DNA of 25,739 nt from Acidaminococcaceae bacterium (GTDB lineage Bacteria; Bacillota; Negativicutes; Acidaminococcales; Acidaminococcaceae), in contig JAFSOW010000231.1 of assembly GCA_017443165.1 (NCBI GenBank), positions 1 to 25,739 of the forward strand, read 5' to 3'. Under the pieces are notes generated by a model. It did no database searches. It had not been told where the DNA came from and saw only the letters and a list, made by a program, of their open reading frames with translations. The translations under genes and the position numbers were made by a program. Positions 16,234 through 23,123 of this stretch are shown piece after piece. Position 1 is the first letter of the stretch. Each line of letters opens with the position of its first letter.

Positions 16234-16702
16234 TAATAAATGCTTCCAGCGGATCCACGTCTTTAGTGCCGCGGTTTTCTTTCTTTGCGTGGTCCCTGTC
16301 GTGTCGGATCATATCCTCAATCTGTTCCATCAGCGTGGAATAGATCTTCAGCAAATCCATATACGCCTTCAGGTTCGGGTTGATTCGCTGGATAATCTGG
16401 CTGCCATTTTCAAAATTCACAACCAGTCCCTCTTCATCCAGCTGATCTTCTGTAGATTCCAGCTTGCTGTTAATATAAGCTGCCCTGGCCAGCAATTTGC
16501 TGACCAAAATTTTCTGGCTTTCCGGAAGATCTTTATATATCTTTTGCAGTCGCCGGAATTCGCTCTTTTGGCGGCGCGAAAGAATTTCAGCATTCATGCC
16601 GCTTTCCGGCACTTTATCAGCGGTTTTCGGCGGTTTCGTGGCAGTCTTCCGGGAAACAGGCTTCTTTCCGCTTGTTTTCTGGCTTTTAGCCTTCTCTGCC
16701 AT
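16223..16702 (-). CDS. terS: Terminase small subunit (P27-like)
   Basis: About 159 residues. The first 35 are Lys/Ser/Thr-rich and probably disordered (AEKAKSQKTSGKKPVSRK). Residues about 40-140 are helical and end in NPNLKAYMDLLKIYSTLMEQI, resembling the N-P-hydrophobic-kiy signature near the end of P27-type small subunits. It would recognise packaging-site DNA and regulate the large subunit. The ATG at 16702 follows a run of seven G. A TTG at 16723 (AGG six nt upstream, overlapping the HNH stop) is an alternative start. Its end overlaps the large-subunit start by 11 bp. Confidence 0.8.
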   Translation of the reverse strand: MAEKAKSQKTSGKKPVSRKTATKPPKTADKVPESGMNAEILSRRQKSEFRRLQKIYKDLPESQKILVSKLLARAAYINSKLESTEDQLDEEGLVVNFENGSQIIQRINPNLKAYMDLLKIYSTLMEQIEDMIRHDRDHAKKENRGTKDVDPLEAFINAR

Positions 16703-16719
16703 CAATACCCCCCCTTGTT

Positions 16720-17097
16720 TCAAAAATGACCTGCGTGTTCTTCGTACTTCAGCCGTCGATTTGGAAAGTTATCCACAGCCCCTGCCGAATGGGGGGGCCT
16801 GTCAATCTGCCGGAGATCTCCAAATTCATCAAAATATAAACCATCTTTGACCGAACTATAGTCGGCGCTGCCATGCTCCCTGTTGTGACAGTCCAGGCAC
16901 AGGTACTCCAGATTGTCAAAGCTGAGCGTGACATCCGGATCATCAATATTTTCCTGTGTCAAATAAATTTTGTGATGAACGATAAAGCCAGGCCGATGGC
17001 ACCGCTCACACAACCCATGCACATGTTCTATATATGCTGCCCGGCAGTGCAACCATTCCTTTGAAGCATAAAACGCTTTTGCAAACTCTCTTGCCAT
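16720..17097 (-). CDS. HNH endonuclease, packaging-associated
   Basis: About 125 residues. The ATG at 17097 has GGGAG upstream; a longer GTG reading from 17121 would begin inside the terminator stem and is rejected. The HNH/zinc pattern is clear: CxxC at 30-33, HH at 41-42, DNLEYLC at 61-67, CxxCH at 67-71 and His75. HNH proteins encoded directly before terS and terL are known to act with terminase in cos-type DNA packaging (HK97 gp74 and relatives). The adjacency to both terminase genes supports that role and points to cos packaging. No cos sequence can be proven from one window. Confidence 0.85.
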   Translation of the reverse strand: MAREFAKAFYASKEWLHCRAAYIEHVHGLCERCHRPGFIVHHKIYLTQENIDDPDVTLSFDNLEYLCLDCHNREHGSADYSSVKDGLYFDEFGDLRQIDRPPHSAGAVDNFPNRRLKYEEHAGHF

Positions 17098-17111
17098 TAT
17101 CGTCTCCCAAC

Positions 17112-17145
17112 AAAAAAGCACCAGCCGCTAAGCTGATGCCTTTTT
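17112..17145. terminator. Intrinsic terminator, probably bidirectional
   Basis: On the minus strand GCATCAGC, a 6-nt loop, GCTGGTGC (8-bp stem with one G-U pair), followed by six T. The opposite strand also reads stem then CTTTTT. It sits between the early regulator gene and the HNH-terminase operon, and would stop early read-through or require antitermination for late expression. Confidence 0.75.
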
Positions 17146-17169
17146 AAGAGGAAAGTATGAGAATCGTCT

Positions 17170-17186
17170 GTGGCATTTCCTGCCAC
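17170..17186 (-). promoter_or_regulatory. Leader hairpin after the late promoter
   Basis: A perfect 6-bp stem GTGGCA/TGCCAC with a 5-nt loop, just downstream of the candidate late promoter. It has no U tract and is therefore not a terminator. It may be a leader RNA element or an operator. Confidence 0.35.
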
Positions 17187-17190
17187 TTAC

Positions 17191-17199
17191 ACTATACCA
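17191..17199 (-). promoter_or_regulatory. Candidate late promoter (extended -10)
   Basis: On the minus strand TGGTATAGT forms an extended -10 element. The bases 17 bp upstream (CGATTT) are a poor -35, as expected for a promoter needing an activator or sigma-like factor. It lies 10 bp past the stop of the sigma-like regulator and before the packaging operon. Confidence 0.4.
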
Positions 17200-17208
17200 C
17201 ATTTGCAC

Positions 17209-17652
17209 TTAACAAATCGTCTCAAATTTAGAAACTAAATGATAAAGTGCTTTACGATGAAAACGCCATAATGTTGCCCTGCTGTACTTCATCTTTTCTT
17301 CTATTTCTTCCCAGGAATATCCGTAAATATATTTATAGCGCAGCACCTGCGCTTCGTTCACGTTGTCAAGTTCACCGATCAAACGTTCCGCTTCATAGAA
17401 TGCTTTGGATAAATTATCTGTATCCGCCTTGATGTGTTTTGACAGTTTTTCAATTTCAGTCAATATAACATTCTGATCTGACTGCTTCCGGTCCCATCCA
17501 GGCGCATCTTTATACGCCACCGTAACCCGGACCATACAGTTCCTAAGCCGCTCAACTTCATCAAGATTATTTTGGATTCTGTCTTTCAGCGTCTGATATT
17601 TGTTCAGCCGCAGCTGCATTTCCTCAACGCTTGCCGGTTTCCTCTTGTTCAT
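17209..17652 (-). CDS. Sigma-region-4-like late transcription regulator
   Basis: A 147-residue protein. Residues 1-90 are helical and coiled-coil-like. Residues 97-135 (EAQVLRYKYIYGYSWEEIEEK, then YSRATLWRFHRKAL) form a sigma-70 region 4 helix-turn-helix. This is the layout of the DUF1492/ArpU/RinA-type phage proteins that switch on packaging and structural genes. Its position fits: last gene of the early block, just upstream of the control gap and the HNH-terminase cluster. The predicted target is the extended -10 promoter that begins 10 bp beyond its stop. It overlaps the DUF4406 gene as ATGA. Confidence 0.75.
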   Translation of the reverse strand: MNKRKPASVEEMQLRLNKYQTLKDRIQNNLDEVERLRNCMVRVTVAYKDAPGWDRKQSDQNVILTEIEKLSKHIKADTDNLSKAFYEAERLIGELDNVNEAQVLRYKYIYGYSWEEIEEKMKYSRATLWRFHRKALYHLVSKFETIC

Positions 17653-17951
17653 TCGTAAAATATCTCCATCCCTAATTCTTCAGCAATCTTTTTTTCAGCA
17701 CAGCAGCCTCTACTTTTTTCCCAGCCCAGGCACAAATATATAGCATCACACGCCTGCAGAATCTCCATGCACATGGCCATAATCTCTTCATACGTGATTT
17801 TGACCATCTGTGTGAAATAGAAATTATCCAGCGGATTAATCAGGCACCAGTCCTTATGCTCTTCTTTCAGATCAGAGCACAATGCTCTGGCATCTTGTCT
17901 GTTTTCCGTTTCATTGCCGGTAAACGGATGTGATATATATACTAATTTCAT
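17649..17951 (-). CDS. DUF4406 protein (deoxyribosyltransferase-like fold)
   Basis: A 100-residue protein whose motifs match DUF4406: YISHPFTGNETENRQDA at the N-terminus, LINPLDN in the middle, and CDAIYLCLGWEKSRGCCAE near the C-terminus. DUF4406 has a Rossmann-like fold related to nucleoside 2-deoxyribosyltransferases, suggesting binding of a nucleoside or nucleotide, but activity in phage members is not established. It is joined by ATGA overlaps to the ParB-like gene before it and the sigma-like regulator after it, so all three are probably co-translated. Confidence 0.8.
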   Translation of the reverse strand: MKLVYISHPFTGNETENRQDARALCSDLKEEHKDWCLINPLDNFYFTQMVKITYEEIMAMCMEILQACDAIYLCLGWEKSRGCCAEKKIAEELGMEIFYE

Positions 17952-19462
17952 TCCGCTGCCTCTTTCTTTGCATCGCCCAGGTGATAATTAACATCCGTAC
18001 CTTCGATAAGCCCGCGCTCCACTTCGCTGATCTGGTATCCAAGTCCTTCCAGCCATTTGTAAAGCGCCCATATGTCAGGACGTTGTTCGTCATATTCCGG
18101 CCACTGCCCACGCCATACATTGGCACCGTCGTGAATAAGCCCCGGGCCATCATCGAAACACGACCATATAAACTGCGGCAGCTCTTTTATAATTCTGTGT
18201 TTGGTAACGTCTAAGTTTTTAATAATATCGACCGCTTTTTTGTCATATGTGGCCCCTCGGCTTTTTTCATTATCAACTCCGACCAAGGCCAGCATTCTAT
18301 TAAAATCAAGCTCGCCATAGCCGCCTTCGCGAGCGATCAGCAACAGCATAAAACCTTCTATAACTTTATCGTAATTCGATTTTGTGATTTCGATCTCTTT
18401 AATAAATTTTTTCCTCAACTCGTAGGACAGTCTGCTTTGTGCTATCAGATAGTCCCACGCCTCATTCATTTCCTTTTCTTTTTTTATTTCTGCAGCGCTC
18501 TTCTTTTTCGGTTTCACTATTTCCCGCTTTTTAAGCAATTTCAGATATCCGCCGGTTGTGATAGTGTAAAACAGTGTTTCGCCGTCCCGCAGTTTTTTAA
18601 GCGCAGCATCCGCCTTATCTTTCTCTGTTTTCCATTTTTTTATTTCCACGCCCGGATACAAAGTCAGTAGATCGTAGCCCCAGGCCTCCGACTCCGATAC
18701 TTTTTCCTTTTTCCCCGGAAAATTTTTAATCCATTCCTGTACGGCAGGTATCATTTCTTTCGTCTTTTCCGCCGCTTTCGCCGCTGCCACGACATAATCA
18801 AAATTTCTTGTGCCGATTTCTTCCAGCAATTTGTTTCGTGTTTCCAGATCCTTTATGCCGGCCAGTTTGTCAAACTCTTCCAGCGTGAGCTGCTTGCCGC
18901 GCCCCTTCATAACCCTTTCCAGCTTATCCGGATCCAGCCTGGCAATCTCTGTGCGACGTTTTATAGTTTTCTCGGAAAATCCAGTTTTTTGAGCAATGCC
19001 TTCTATGCTGTCGCCCAGGTCCAGCAGCAGCTGGAACCCCTTGACCTGTTCGTACACGGTCAAATCTGCCCGCTGCATATTTTCCAAAATCATTGTTTCA
19101 ATTTGTTTTTGTGGAGCCATTTCGACAACAGCACAAGGCACTTTTTTTAAATTAGCCTCTTTCGCTGCCGCCAGACGCCTATGGCCAATAATAACAGTGT
19201 ATCCAATAACTTTTAACCCGGCGTTAAAAGCTTCCTGCATTCTCTCTTTTTCTGCCGGGTTGCTGCATCTCTGTATCTGGCCCGGTATTAACATTTTATC
19301 ATCGCCAACCATAGGAACCCGGCGCGGCACCACTGTTAAATTTTGGTATATGCCATTTTGCCGGATGCTTTCCGTTAACTCTTTTAAATCCCCCAGATCT
19401 TTCCGCGGGTTATCCGGGTGTGGTTCAATCAAGCCCGTTAAAATCATCTCGATATTATCCAT
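17948..19462 (-). CDS. ParB-like nuclease/partition-domain protein
   Basis: A 504-residue protein. Residues 10-135 are a ParB N-terminal domain: NPR at 18-20 (box I), GHRRLAAA at 93-100 (box II, in the place of GERRxRA) and LENMQRADL at 126-134 (box III). Residues 50-88 are a loop insertion absent from short ParBs. A helix-turn-helix follows (SIEGIAQKTGFSEKTIKRR, 152-170). The C-terminal 300 residues have a KPKKKS-rich linker and an unrecognised domain. No ParA partner is present, so plasmid-like partitioning is not supported. Phage ParB-domain proteins of this kind may act in DNA binding, transcription or nucleic-acid processing. The ATG has GAGG eight nt upstream. Confidence 0.8.
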   Translation of the reverse strand: MDNIEMILTGLIEPHPDNPRKDLGDLKELTESIRQNGIYQNLTVVPRRVPMVGDDKMLIPGQIQRCSNPAEKERMQEAFNAGLKVIGYTVIIGHRRLAAAKEANLKKVPCAVVEMAPQKQIETMILENMQRADLTVYEQVKGFQLLLDLGDSIEGIAQKTGFSEKTIKRRTEIARLDPDKLERVMKGRGKQLTLEEFDKLAGIKDLETRNKLLEEIGTRNFDYVVAAAKAAEKTKEMIPAVQEWIKNFPGKKEKVSESEAWGYDLLTLYPGVEIKKWKTEKDKADAALKKLRDGETLFYTITTGGYLKLLKKREIVKPKKKSAAEIKKEKEMNEAWDYLIAQSRLSYELRKKFIKEIEITKSNYDKVIEGFMLLLIAREGGYGELDFNRMLALVGVDNEKSRGATYDKKAVDIIKNLDVTKHRIIKELPQFIWSCFDDGPGLIHDGANVWRGQWPEYDEQRPDIWALYKWLEGLGYQISEVERGLIEGTDVNYHLGDAKKEAAE

Positions 19463-19491
19463 TTTTAGATCCTCGCTTTCCTCTTTTTTAA

Positions 19492-19562
19492 AACGCGCCC
19501 CGCGGCCTGTGATAGAGCCAATTTACCCCTAAATAAATTCGCTGCGCCATGCGAGGCGCGTT
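19492..19562. repeat. Inverted repeat in the leader of the ParB-like gene
   Basis: The 102-bp gap upstream of the ParB-like gene contains AACGCGCC at 19492-19499 and its exact complement GGCGCGTT at 19555-19562. A smaller GCGCC/GGCGC hairpin lies inside the right arm. The arrangement could form an RNA stem in the leader or serve as paired protein-binding sites. No classical Spo0J-type parS was seen. Confidence 0.4.
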
Positions 19563-19564
19563 GT

Positions 19565-20122
19565 TTACGCTTTTTCCCTCCTGGCCTCCAGGCTGATTAT
19601 GTTCTGCCCAGGCTTCAGCCCAATCATCTCGGCACCGGTAATTTTCTTCAGCACGTAATCGTCGACCGCCCGATCGTTTTTGTTTTGGCAGGCCTCCTCA
19701 TAAAAACGCCGGCATTGCGCGCTGGCCGTCTGCAGCTCGCTCCGGTTTAAATTGCATAAATCAGTGTAACCGTATGATTTAACCGCTGCCGCGATTTCCG
19801 GCGTGGACCAGGACGGCTTTTCATATAGGCCGCACTGGCGCACCTGCCGCAGAATCTCCTCCCACGCTTCGGCCCATGTGCGTTCCCGTTTTGTATCGTC
19901 CGCGCTGCCGACCAGAGTCCGGCACGCCTGCACAATTTCCGCAATAGACGGTATAAATACTTTTGTCAGCATCAGTTTATGGCAAGCACGCATCAGCAGC
20001 TCTTCCGGAACATCTGCCAACACCATGCTGTACGCTGCCAGTCTCTTTTCGTCCCCGGCCTGCCCATACGCCGCAAACATCGTTGCCAGAATCTGCGTCC
20101 TTTTATTCGCTGTTAAAGTCAA
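19565..20122 (-). CDS. Putative helicase loader (G39P-like)
   Basis: A 185-residue protein. The N-terminal 70 residues are helical and end in VFIPSIAEIVQAC, the PsiaEI signature typical of SPP1 G39P-type replicative helicase loader/inhibitor proteins, which carry helicase to the origin-bound initiator. Residues about 75-185 are a charged helical tail. The start is a TTG at 20122 with GGTGAG a few nt upstream. The next in-frame ATG would remove the first helix, so TTG is preferred. It overlaps the replisome organizer by 20 bp, which fits an initiator-loader pair. No helicase gene lies in the window, so the phage probably recruits the host DnaB. Confidence 0.65.
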   Translation of the reverse strand: MTLTANKRTQILATMFAAYGQAGDEKRLAAYSMVLADVPEELLMRACHKLMLTKVFIPSIAEIVQACRTLVGSADDTKRERTWAEAWEEILRQVRQCGLYEKPSWSTPEIAAAVKSYGYTDLCNLNRSELQTASAQCRRFYEEACQNKNDRAVDDYVLKKITGAEMIGLKPGQNIISLEARREKA

Positions 20123-20978
20123 TTATCTCACCGCTTTCCAAAATTTTATTCGCTGCCTCCGCTCCGGCCACCGGATCATTCACGTCCGGCCCGTCCCTGT
20201 TCTTCAGCACCTCTTCCAGATACGGGAACGGAGCCCGCGGCCGTTTTTTCTTCACAACTTCCAGCGCTTTCCGGAAGGCAGCCAGACCACACTCGTCCAC
20301 CATGGCCCGGATCCGTTCTGCCTCGTCAATATTTTTAATCGGCCGGACAGAATTGTTAAACATACTCACTGCTTCATTTGCCTCAGCGCTGAATCCGTTA
20401 TCTTGTACACTACTATCGGAGTTAGAGAGATCTCCTTTATTCTCAATCTTATTCTTATTCTTTTCTATTCTAAGGGCGTTACGTGACGTTACTGTTACGT
20501 TATCGTTACCGTTATCCGTAACGTTACGCGTAACGTTACTATCGTTATACAATGAATCATCTGCAGCAGTTCCCTGCCCGGCGTTTAACAGTTTTTGCTT
20601 GTCCCGGTACCGCTGCTGCCGTAACCGGTTTTTCTCTGCCGCTGTTTCTACGGCCGCGACCCCGCCCTGGTGCTCTGCCCATCCGGTAATCTGGATAGTA
20701 TAATCGTCCAGTATGGTTATCATGCCAAACTTCTGGAACGTCTGCAGGGCCAGGCGCACCGTATTAATCGGACGACGCAGCTCGCCGGCCAGCATTTCTT
20801 CCGTAAACGGTATATCCTTTGTTACGTAGATCAGGCCATTATTGTTAATAGTCCCTGCCAAAGAGAGCAATTTAATCCAAATGATCAATATGGTGTCACC
20901 TTCCGGCAGCAACTCTATCTGTTTTATTTTCCGGTTATCAAAAATACCTGTGGCCAGTTTAATCCATTTGAGTTCCAT
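20103..20978 (-). CDS. Phage replisome organizer (DnaD-like)
   Basis: A 291-residue protein. Residues 1-110 match the phage replisome organizer N-terminal domain: MELKWIKLATGIFDNRKIKQIE start, then a winged-helix region with LRRPINTVRLALQTFQKFGMI. Residues about 135-200 are a low-complexity linker containing repeated NVT (SNVTRNVTD..., NDNVTVTSRN). Residues about 215-275 form a helical DnaD-like region (RIRAMVDECGLAAFRKALEVV). Such proteins bind the phage origin and recruit the helicase via a loader, which is the next gene. The linker DNA contains a palindrome and iteron cluster that may be the origin itself, as in lambda O. The ATG follows a run of six G. Confidence 0.85.
   Translation of the reverse strand: MELKWIKLATGIFDNRKIKQIELLPEGDTILIIWIKLLSLAGTINNNGLIYVTKDIPFTEEMLAGELRRPINTVRLALQTFQKFGMITILDDYTIQITGWAEHQGGVAAVETAAEKNRLRQQRYRDKQKLLNAGQGTAADDSLYNDSNVTRNVTDNGNDNVTVTSRNALRIEKNKNKIENKGDLSNSDSSVQDNGFSAEANEAVSMFNNSVRPIKNIDEAERIRAMVDECGLAAFRKALEVVKKKRPRAPFPYLEEVLKNRDGPDVNDPVAGAEAANKILESGEIIDFNSE
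20434..20548. repeat. Candidate replication origin: GTTAC iterons, palindrome and AT-rich run
   Basis: On the plus strand GTTAC/GTTAT pentamers begin at 20478, 20488, 20494, 20499, 20505 and 20511, mostly at 5-6 bp spacing. They are followed by two copies of the palindrome GTAACGTTAC (20518-20527 and 20530-20539) separated by CG, which together form a perfect 22-bp palindrome, and a further GTTAT at 20544. Next to them (20434-20475) is an AT-rich stretch with repeated AGAATAA-like units on the minus strand. Iterons beside an AT-rich segment inside the initiator gene is the arrangement of lambdoid origins. Function is inferred. Confidence 0.55.
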
Positions 20979-20979
20979 T

Positions 20980-21657
20980 TTATTGCCCCCCCAGGTTGGC
21001 GGCCGTCAGGCGGTAGCGTTTTCCAATCGCCGGCGTTAGCGGTATCGGCTGTAAATGATATTTATCCATAAATGTTTCCCTGCCGATTTTATGACATTCT
21101 GTATGATGGATCCTGCACAACGGCAGCACGCCCATGCCTATCTGATGAACAGCATCCCGGTCCCTGCCGGCGCCGATCGCGTCCACATGATGCAGATCTG
21201 CAGATTTCCCACACACAGCACAAACGCGAAGCATAAGACATTCATATACATAGCGCTCTATGTCGCTGCAGCATTCCGTAAGCGGCTGCCGGGCCGGTAT
21301 GTTATTGGCCACTATGAACCTGATCAGAAAATCAATAAACTCCCTGGCAGTTGTCATGTCGCAATCAGCCAGCGAAAAAATGCGCCGCTCTATAGCCTTC
21401 ATTTCTTCCACCATGAATTTAAGTTTCATAAGATCTTTCACGGTGTCCATTTCCATTTCGCCCATCCAGTCGGAAATGTCCCGCATTAATGCATAAGCAT
21501 GTTTGCGTTGTTCCGGCGTGATAAGCCGCCCGTCAGGGATCCCTATTTCCACCACATTGCCGCAGATGGACATGTTTCTCCATTCCGGCATCTGGGCCAC
21601 AATAATCATCATGCCAGACGGCCTGATTTCATGTATCCTTCCGCTTACTATTTCCAT
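20980..21657 (-). CDS. HNHc_6-type putative nuclease
   Basis: A 225-residue protein. The C-terminal third has the zinc-bound HNH pattern: CxxC at 146-149, HH at 156-157, Cys181, HH at 184-185 and His189, followed by FMDKYHLQPIPL. This matches the putative HNHc nuclease family seen in early regions of staphylococcal and other Firmicutes phages, usually next to annealing and ssDNA-binding genes. The N-terminal 120 residues form a strand-rich start and a helical middle. It overlaps the annealing gene by 29 bp and the replisome organizer starts 2 nt after its stop, so it is likely part of the recombination/replication module. Confidence 0.75.
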   Translation of the reverse strand: MEIVSGRIHEIRPSGMMIIVAQMPEWRNMSICGNVVEIGIPDGRLITPEQRKHAYALMRDISDWMGEMEMDTVKDLMKLKFMVEEMKAIERRIFSLADCDMTTAREFIDFLIRFIVANNIPARQPLTECCSDIERYVYECLMLRVCAVCGKSADLHHVDAIGAGRDRDAVHQIGMGVLPLCRIHHTECHKIGRETFMDKYHLQPIPLTPAIGKRYRLTAANLGGQ

Positions 21658-22390
21658 GCGCTGCCTCTTCCTTATCTACCGCTTTCTGCCACTCCTGCCG
21701 GTAGATAATCATATTTTCTTTCAGATCGCGCAGCAGACCGGGAGACAGGCTTTCTACCTTCTCCGTCCCGTATTTAAACTGTACGATTTTCAAAATCACG
21801 CTGCCCATGCCGAACTTTTTAACAGCCTCCCGCAATTCTGCCAGGGCCTTTTCTTTGTCTGCAGGTTTTGATATATCCGGATCCGGGCCTGCGTTTGGTT
21901 CCGGATCCGGAGAGGCGGGCGGAAGGTTTTTATCAGGTTCCGGTAGTGGATCCATAGCCAGGCCGATGCCAAAAAAGCGCGCAGCCGCCGCCAGCGCTTT
22001 TTCCTGCGCAACGTCCCAGGCGTCCAAATGCTTTAAGTATGACTGTCCAGCGCGCTCCACCAACATAGCGCAGCCGTAACCGATACCCACATAACCATTC
22101 GCGGTATCCGCTATCACTTTTGCAATTACGGCCTTCACGCTGCACAGCTTTTCCCCGCCGCCCGCGTCAATCACTTCCTCACGGCTGTATTCCGCTCTCC
22201 AATACGCACCGCGCAAACCAATTACGGCATCCAGCGCAGCCAGCAGCCAGGATAGTTTTGCCCTGGGCTGGCCATCGCTGCCAAATTCCTGCGCATCCAC
22301 CGGTACCGTAGCAAAATCCTGTTTTGTATCGGGTTTATTATCCGCTGCCGGTACCTGTTTTTCCGCCGGCGTTTTTGTGGCTCTTCTCAT
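21629..22390 (-). CDS. Putative Rad52-like single-strand annealing protein
   Basis: A 253-residue protein. I chose the ATG at 22390, which overlaps the previous stop as ATGA; a TTG reading begins at 22417. Residues 45-146 have the layout of the Rad52/Rad22 annealing fold: an N-terminal helix (WLLAALDAVIGLRGAYWRAEY), strands with CSVKAVIAKVIADTANGYVGIGYG, and a final helix DAWDVAQEKALAAAARFFGIGLAM. That helix resembles the AaxxAlxrAaxxFGiGL signature of Rad52-like proteins. A Pro/Asp/Glu-rich linker (about 148-177) leads to a C-terminal helical tail that may bind host SSB. Such proteins anneal ssDNA during phage recombination. The family call rests on pattern recognition only. A nuclease gene follows immediately. 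Confidence 0.5.
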   Translation of the reverse strand: MRRATKTPAEKQVPAADNKPDTKQDFATVPVDAQEFGSDGQPRAKLSWLLAALDAVIGLRGAYWRAEYSREEVIDAGGGEKLCSVKAVIAKVIADTANGYVGIGYGCAMLVERAGQSYLKHLDAWDVAQEKALAAAARFFGIGLAMDPLPEPDKNLPPASPDPEPNAGPDPDISKPADKEKALAELREAVKKFGMGSVILKIVQFKYGTEKVESLSPGLLRDLKENMIIYRQEWQKAVDKEEAAHGNSKRKDT

Positions 22391-22536
22391 AACGACAACA
22401 CCCAGCCCGCCCAACAAATAATCTCATACAAGACATCAATCAGCAGTGCCGTTACCATTCCGGCAAAATACATGCTGTCAGTAAAAACGATTACGCTGCC
22501 CATTCCAATTTCATAAGCGTTTCTTATGGTTCTCAT
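22387..22536 (-). CDS. Short hydrophobic ORF, 49 aa
   Basis: A 49-residue ORF starting MRTIRNAYEIGMG, with AGGAGG six nt before the ATG and an ATGA overlap with the next gene. From residue 14 onward it is largely hydrophobic (SVIVFTDSMYFAGMVTALLIDVLYEIICWAG in two pieces), suggesting one or two membrane passes. Apart from possible membrane association, its main visible effect may be translational coupling to the annealing-protein gene, which lacks its own strong ribosome binding site. Confidence 0.55.
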   Translation of the reverse strand: MRTIRNAYEIGMGSVIVFTDSMYFAGMVTALLIDVLYEIICWAGWVLSL

Positions 22537-22552
22537 AATTTCCTCCTATGCG

Positions 22553-22705
22553 CTATGCGCTTTTACTATTATCTTTTTCTTCCTGTTCTATTGCCTGGAT
22601 AAACTGCACCAGGGCATCCGCAAATAAATCTGTTATTGCGTCCGGAACGTTACCGGATGTGATCACAATTTTATCCTGTTGCCAGCTTTTATTATTCCCA
22701 GTCAT
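22553..22705 (-). CDS. Short early ORF, 50 aa
   Basis: A 50-residue ORF starting MTGNNKSWQQ and ending EEKDNSKSA. A clear GGAGG lies 7 nt before its ATG and the next gene follows after 16 nt, so it is very likely translated. The product is acidic and predicted helical (PDAITDLFADALVQFIQAIE), soluble, with no recognised family. Function unknown. Confidence 0.6.
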   Translation of the reverse strand: MTGNNKSWQQDKIVITSGNVPDAITDLFADALVQFIQAIEQEEKDNSKSA

Positions 22706-22808
22706 CCCGTAGCCTCCGTATTCTCAGCTTTTTTTGCTGCCACTTACTATCCCATTTCCCTTTTGCCCGGCGTCGCGACTTTCCGCGTCGTATACAACAA
22801 TGTTGCAA
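22692..22808 (-). CDS. Possible short Arg/Lys-rich ORF (TTG start)
   Basis: A candidate 38-residue ORF in the gap between the zinc-ribbon gene and the next short gene. It would begin at a TTG nine nt after a GGAGGTG. The product (MQHCCIRRGKSRRR..., ending LRDDWE) is strongly basic and overlaps the next gene start by 14 bp, as is common here. The support is only the ribosome binding site, spacing and the otherwise empty gap. It could equally be non-coding leader for the next gene. Confidence 0.3.
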   Translation of the reverse strand: MQHCCIRRGKSRRRAKGKWDSKWQQKKLRIRRLRDDWE

Positions 22809-22814
22809 CGCGTT

Positions 22815-23108
22815 TCACCTCCGTTTCTTTTTCCGGAACGTATCCGCATCCGGACACGTTGCAAAATGAGCCTCAAAAGCAACCACGCTGTCAACGCCGT
22901 CGTAACGCACCGCGCCTTCCGGAAGGGCCTGCACGGTAGAACCATCCACCAGGACAAACGTGTGCCCGCCAATCTGTACCGGCGTGGCCATGATCGCCCG
23001 ACGGTTTACCGGCAGCCAGTTGCCTTTACGTGTTTTTATCCAGTAAATCGGAGCGCCGCAGCTTTTACAGCGACCCGACCTCAGATCCGTATCAATATCA
23101 AACCTCAT
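22815..23108 (-). CDS. Zinc-ribbon phage protein
   Basis: A 97-residue protein with CKSCGAPIYWIKT near the N-terminus (CxxC at 14-17), then a Gly and LPVN strand segment. Near the C-terminus is HFATCPDADTFRKK. The CxxC...HxxxC arrangement suggests one zinc site. This architecture (CxxCgapIxWi...G..lPVn....H..tCp....fR) recurs in small early proteins of many phages, with unknown function. The ribosome binding site is GAGGTG. The C-terminus is a basic KKKRR tail. Confidence 0.65.
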   Translation of the reverse strand: MRFDIDTDLRSGRCKSCGAPIYWIKTRKGNWLPVNRRAIMATPVQIGGHTFVLVDGSTVQALPEGAVRYDGVDSVVAFEAHFATCPDADTFRKKKRR

Positions 23109-23123
23109 TTTTGCACCTCAACA

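Noticed and set aside
16720..17121. Longer HNH reading from a GTG at 17121
   Set aside because: The start falls inside the terminator stem. The ATG at 17097 has a proper GGGAG and begins with the expected N-terminal sequence.
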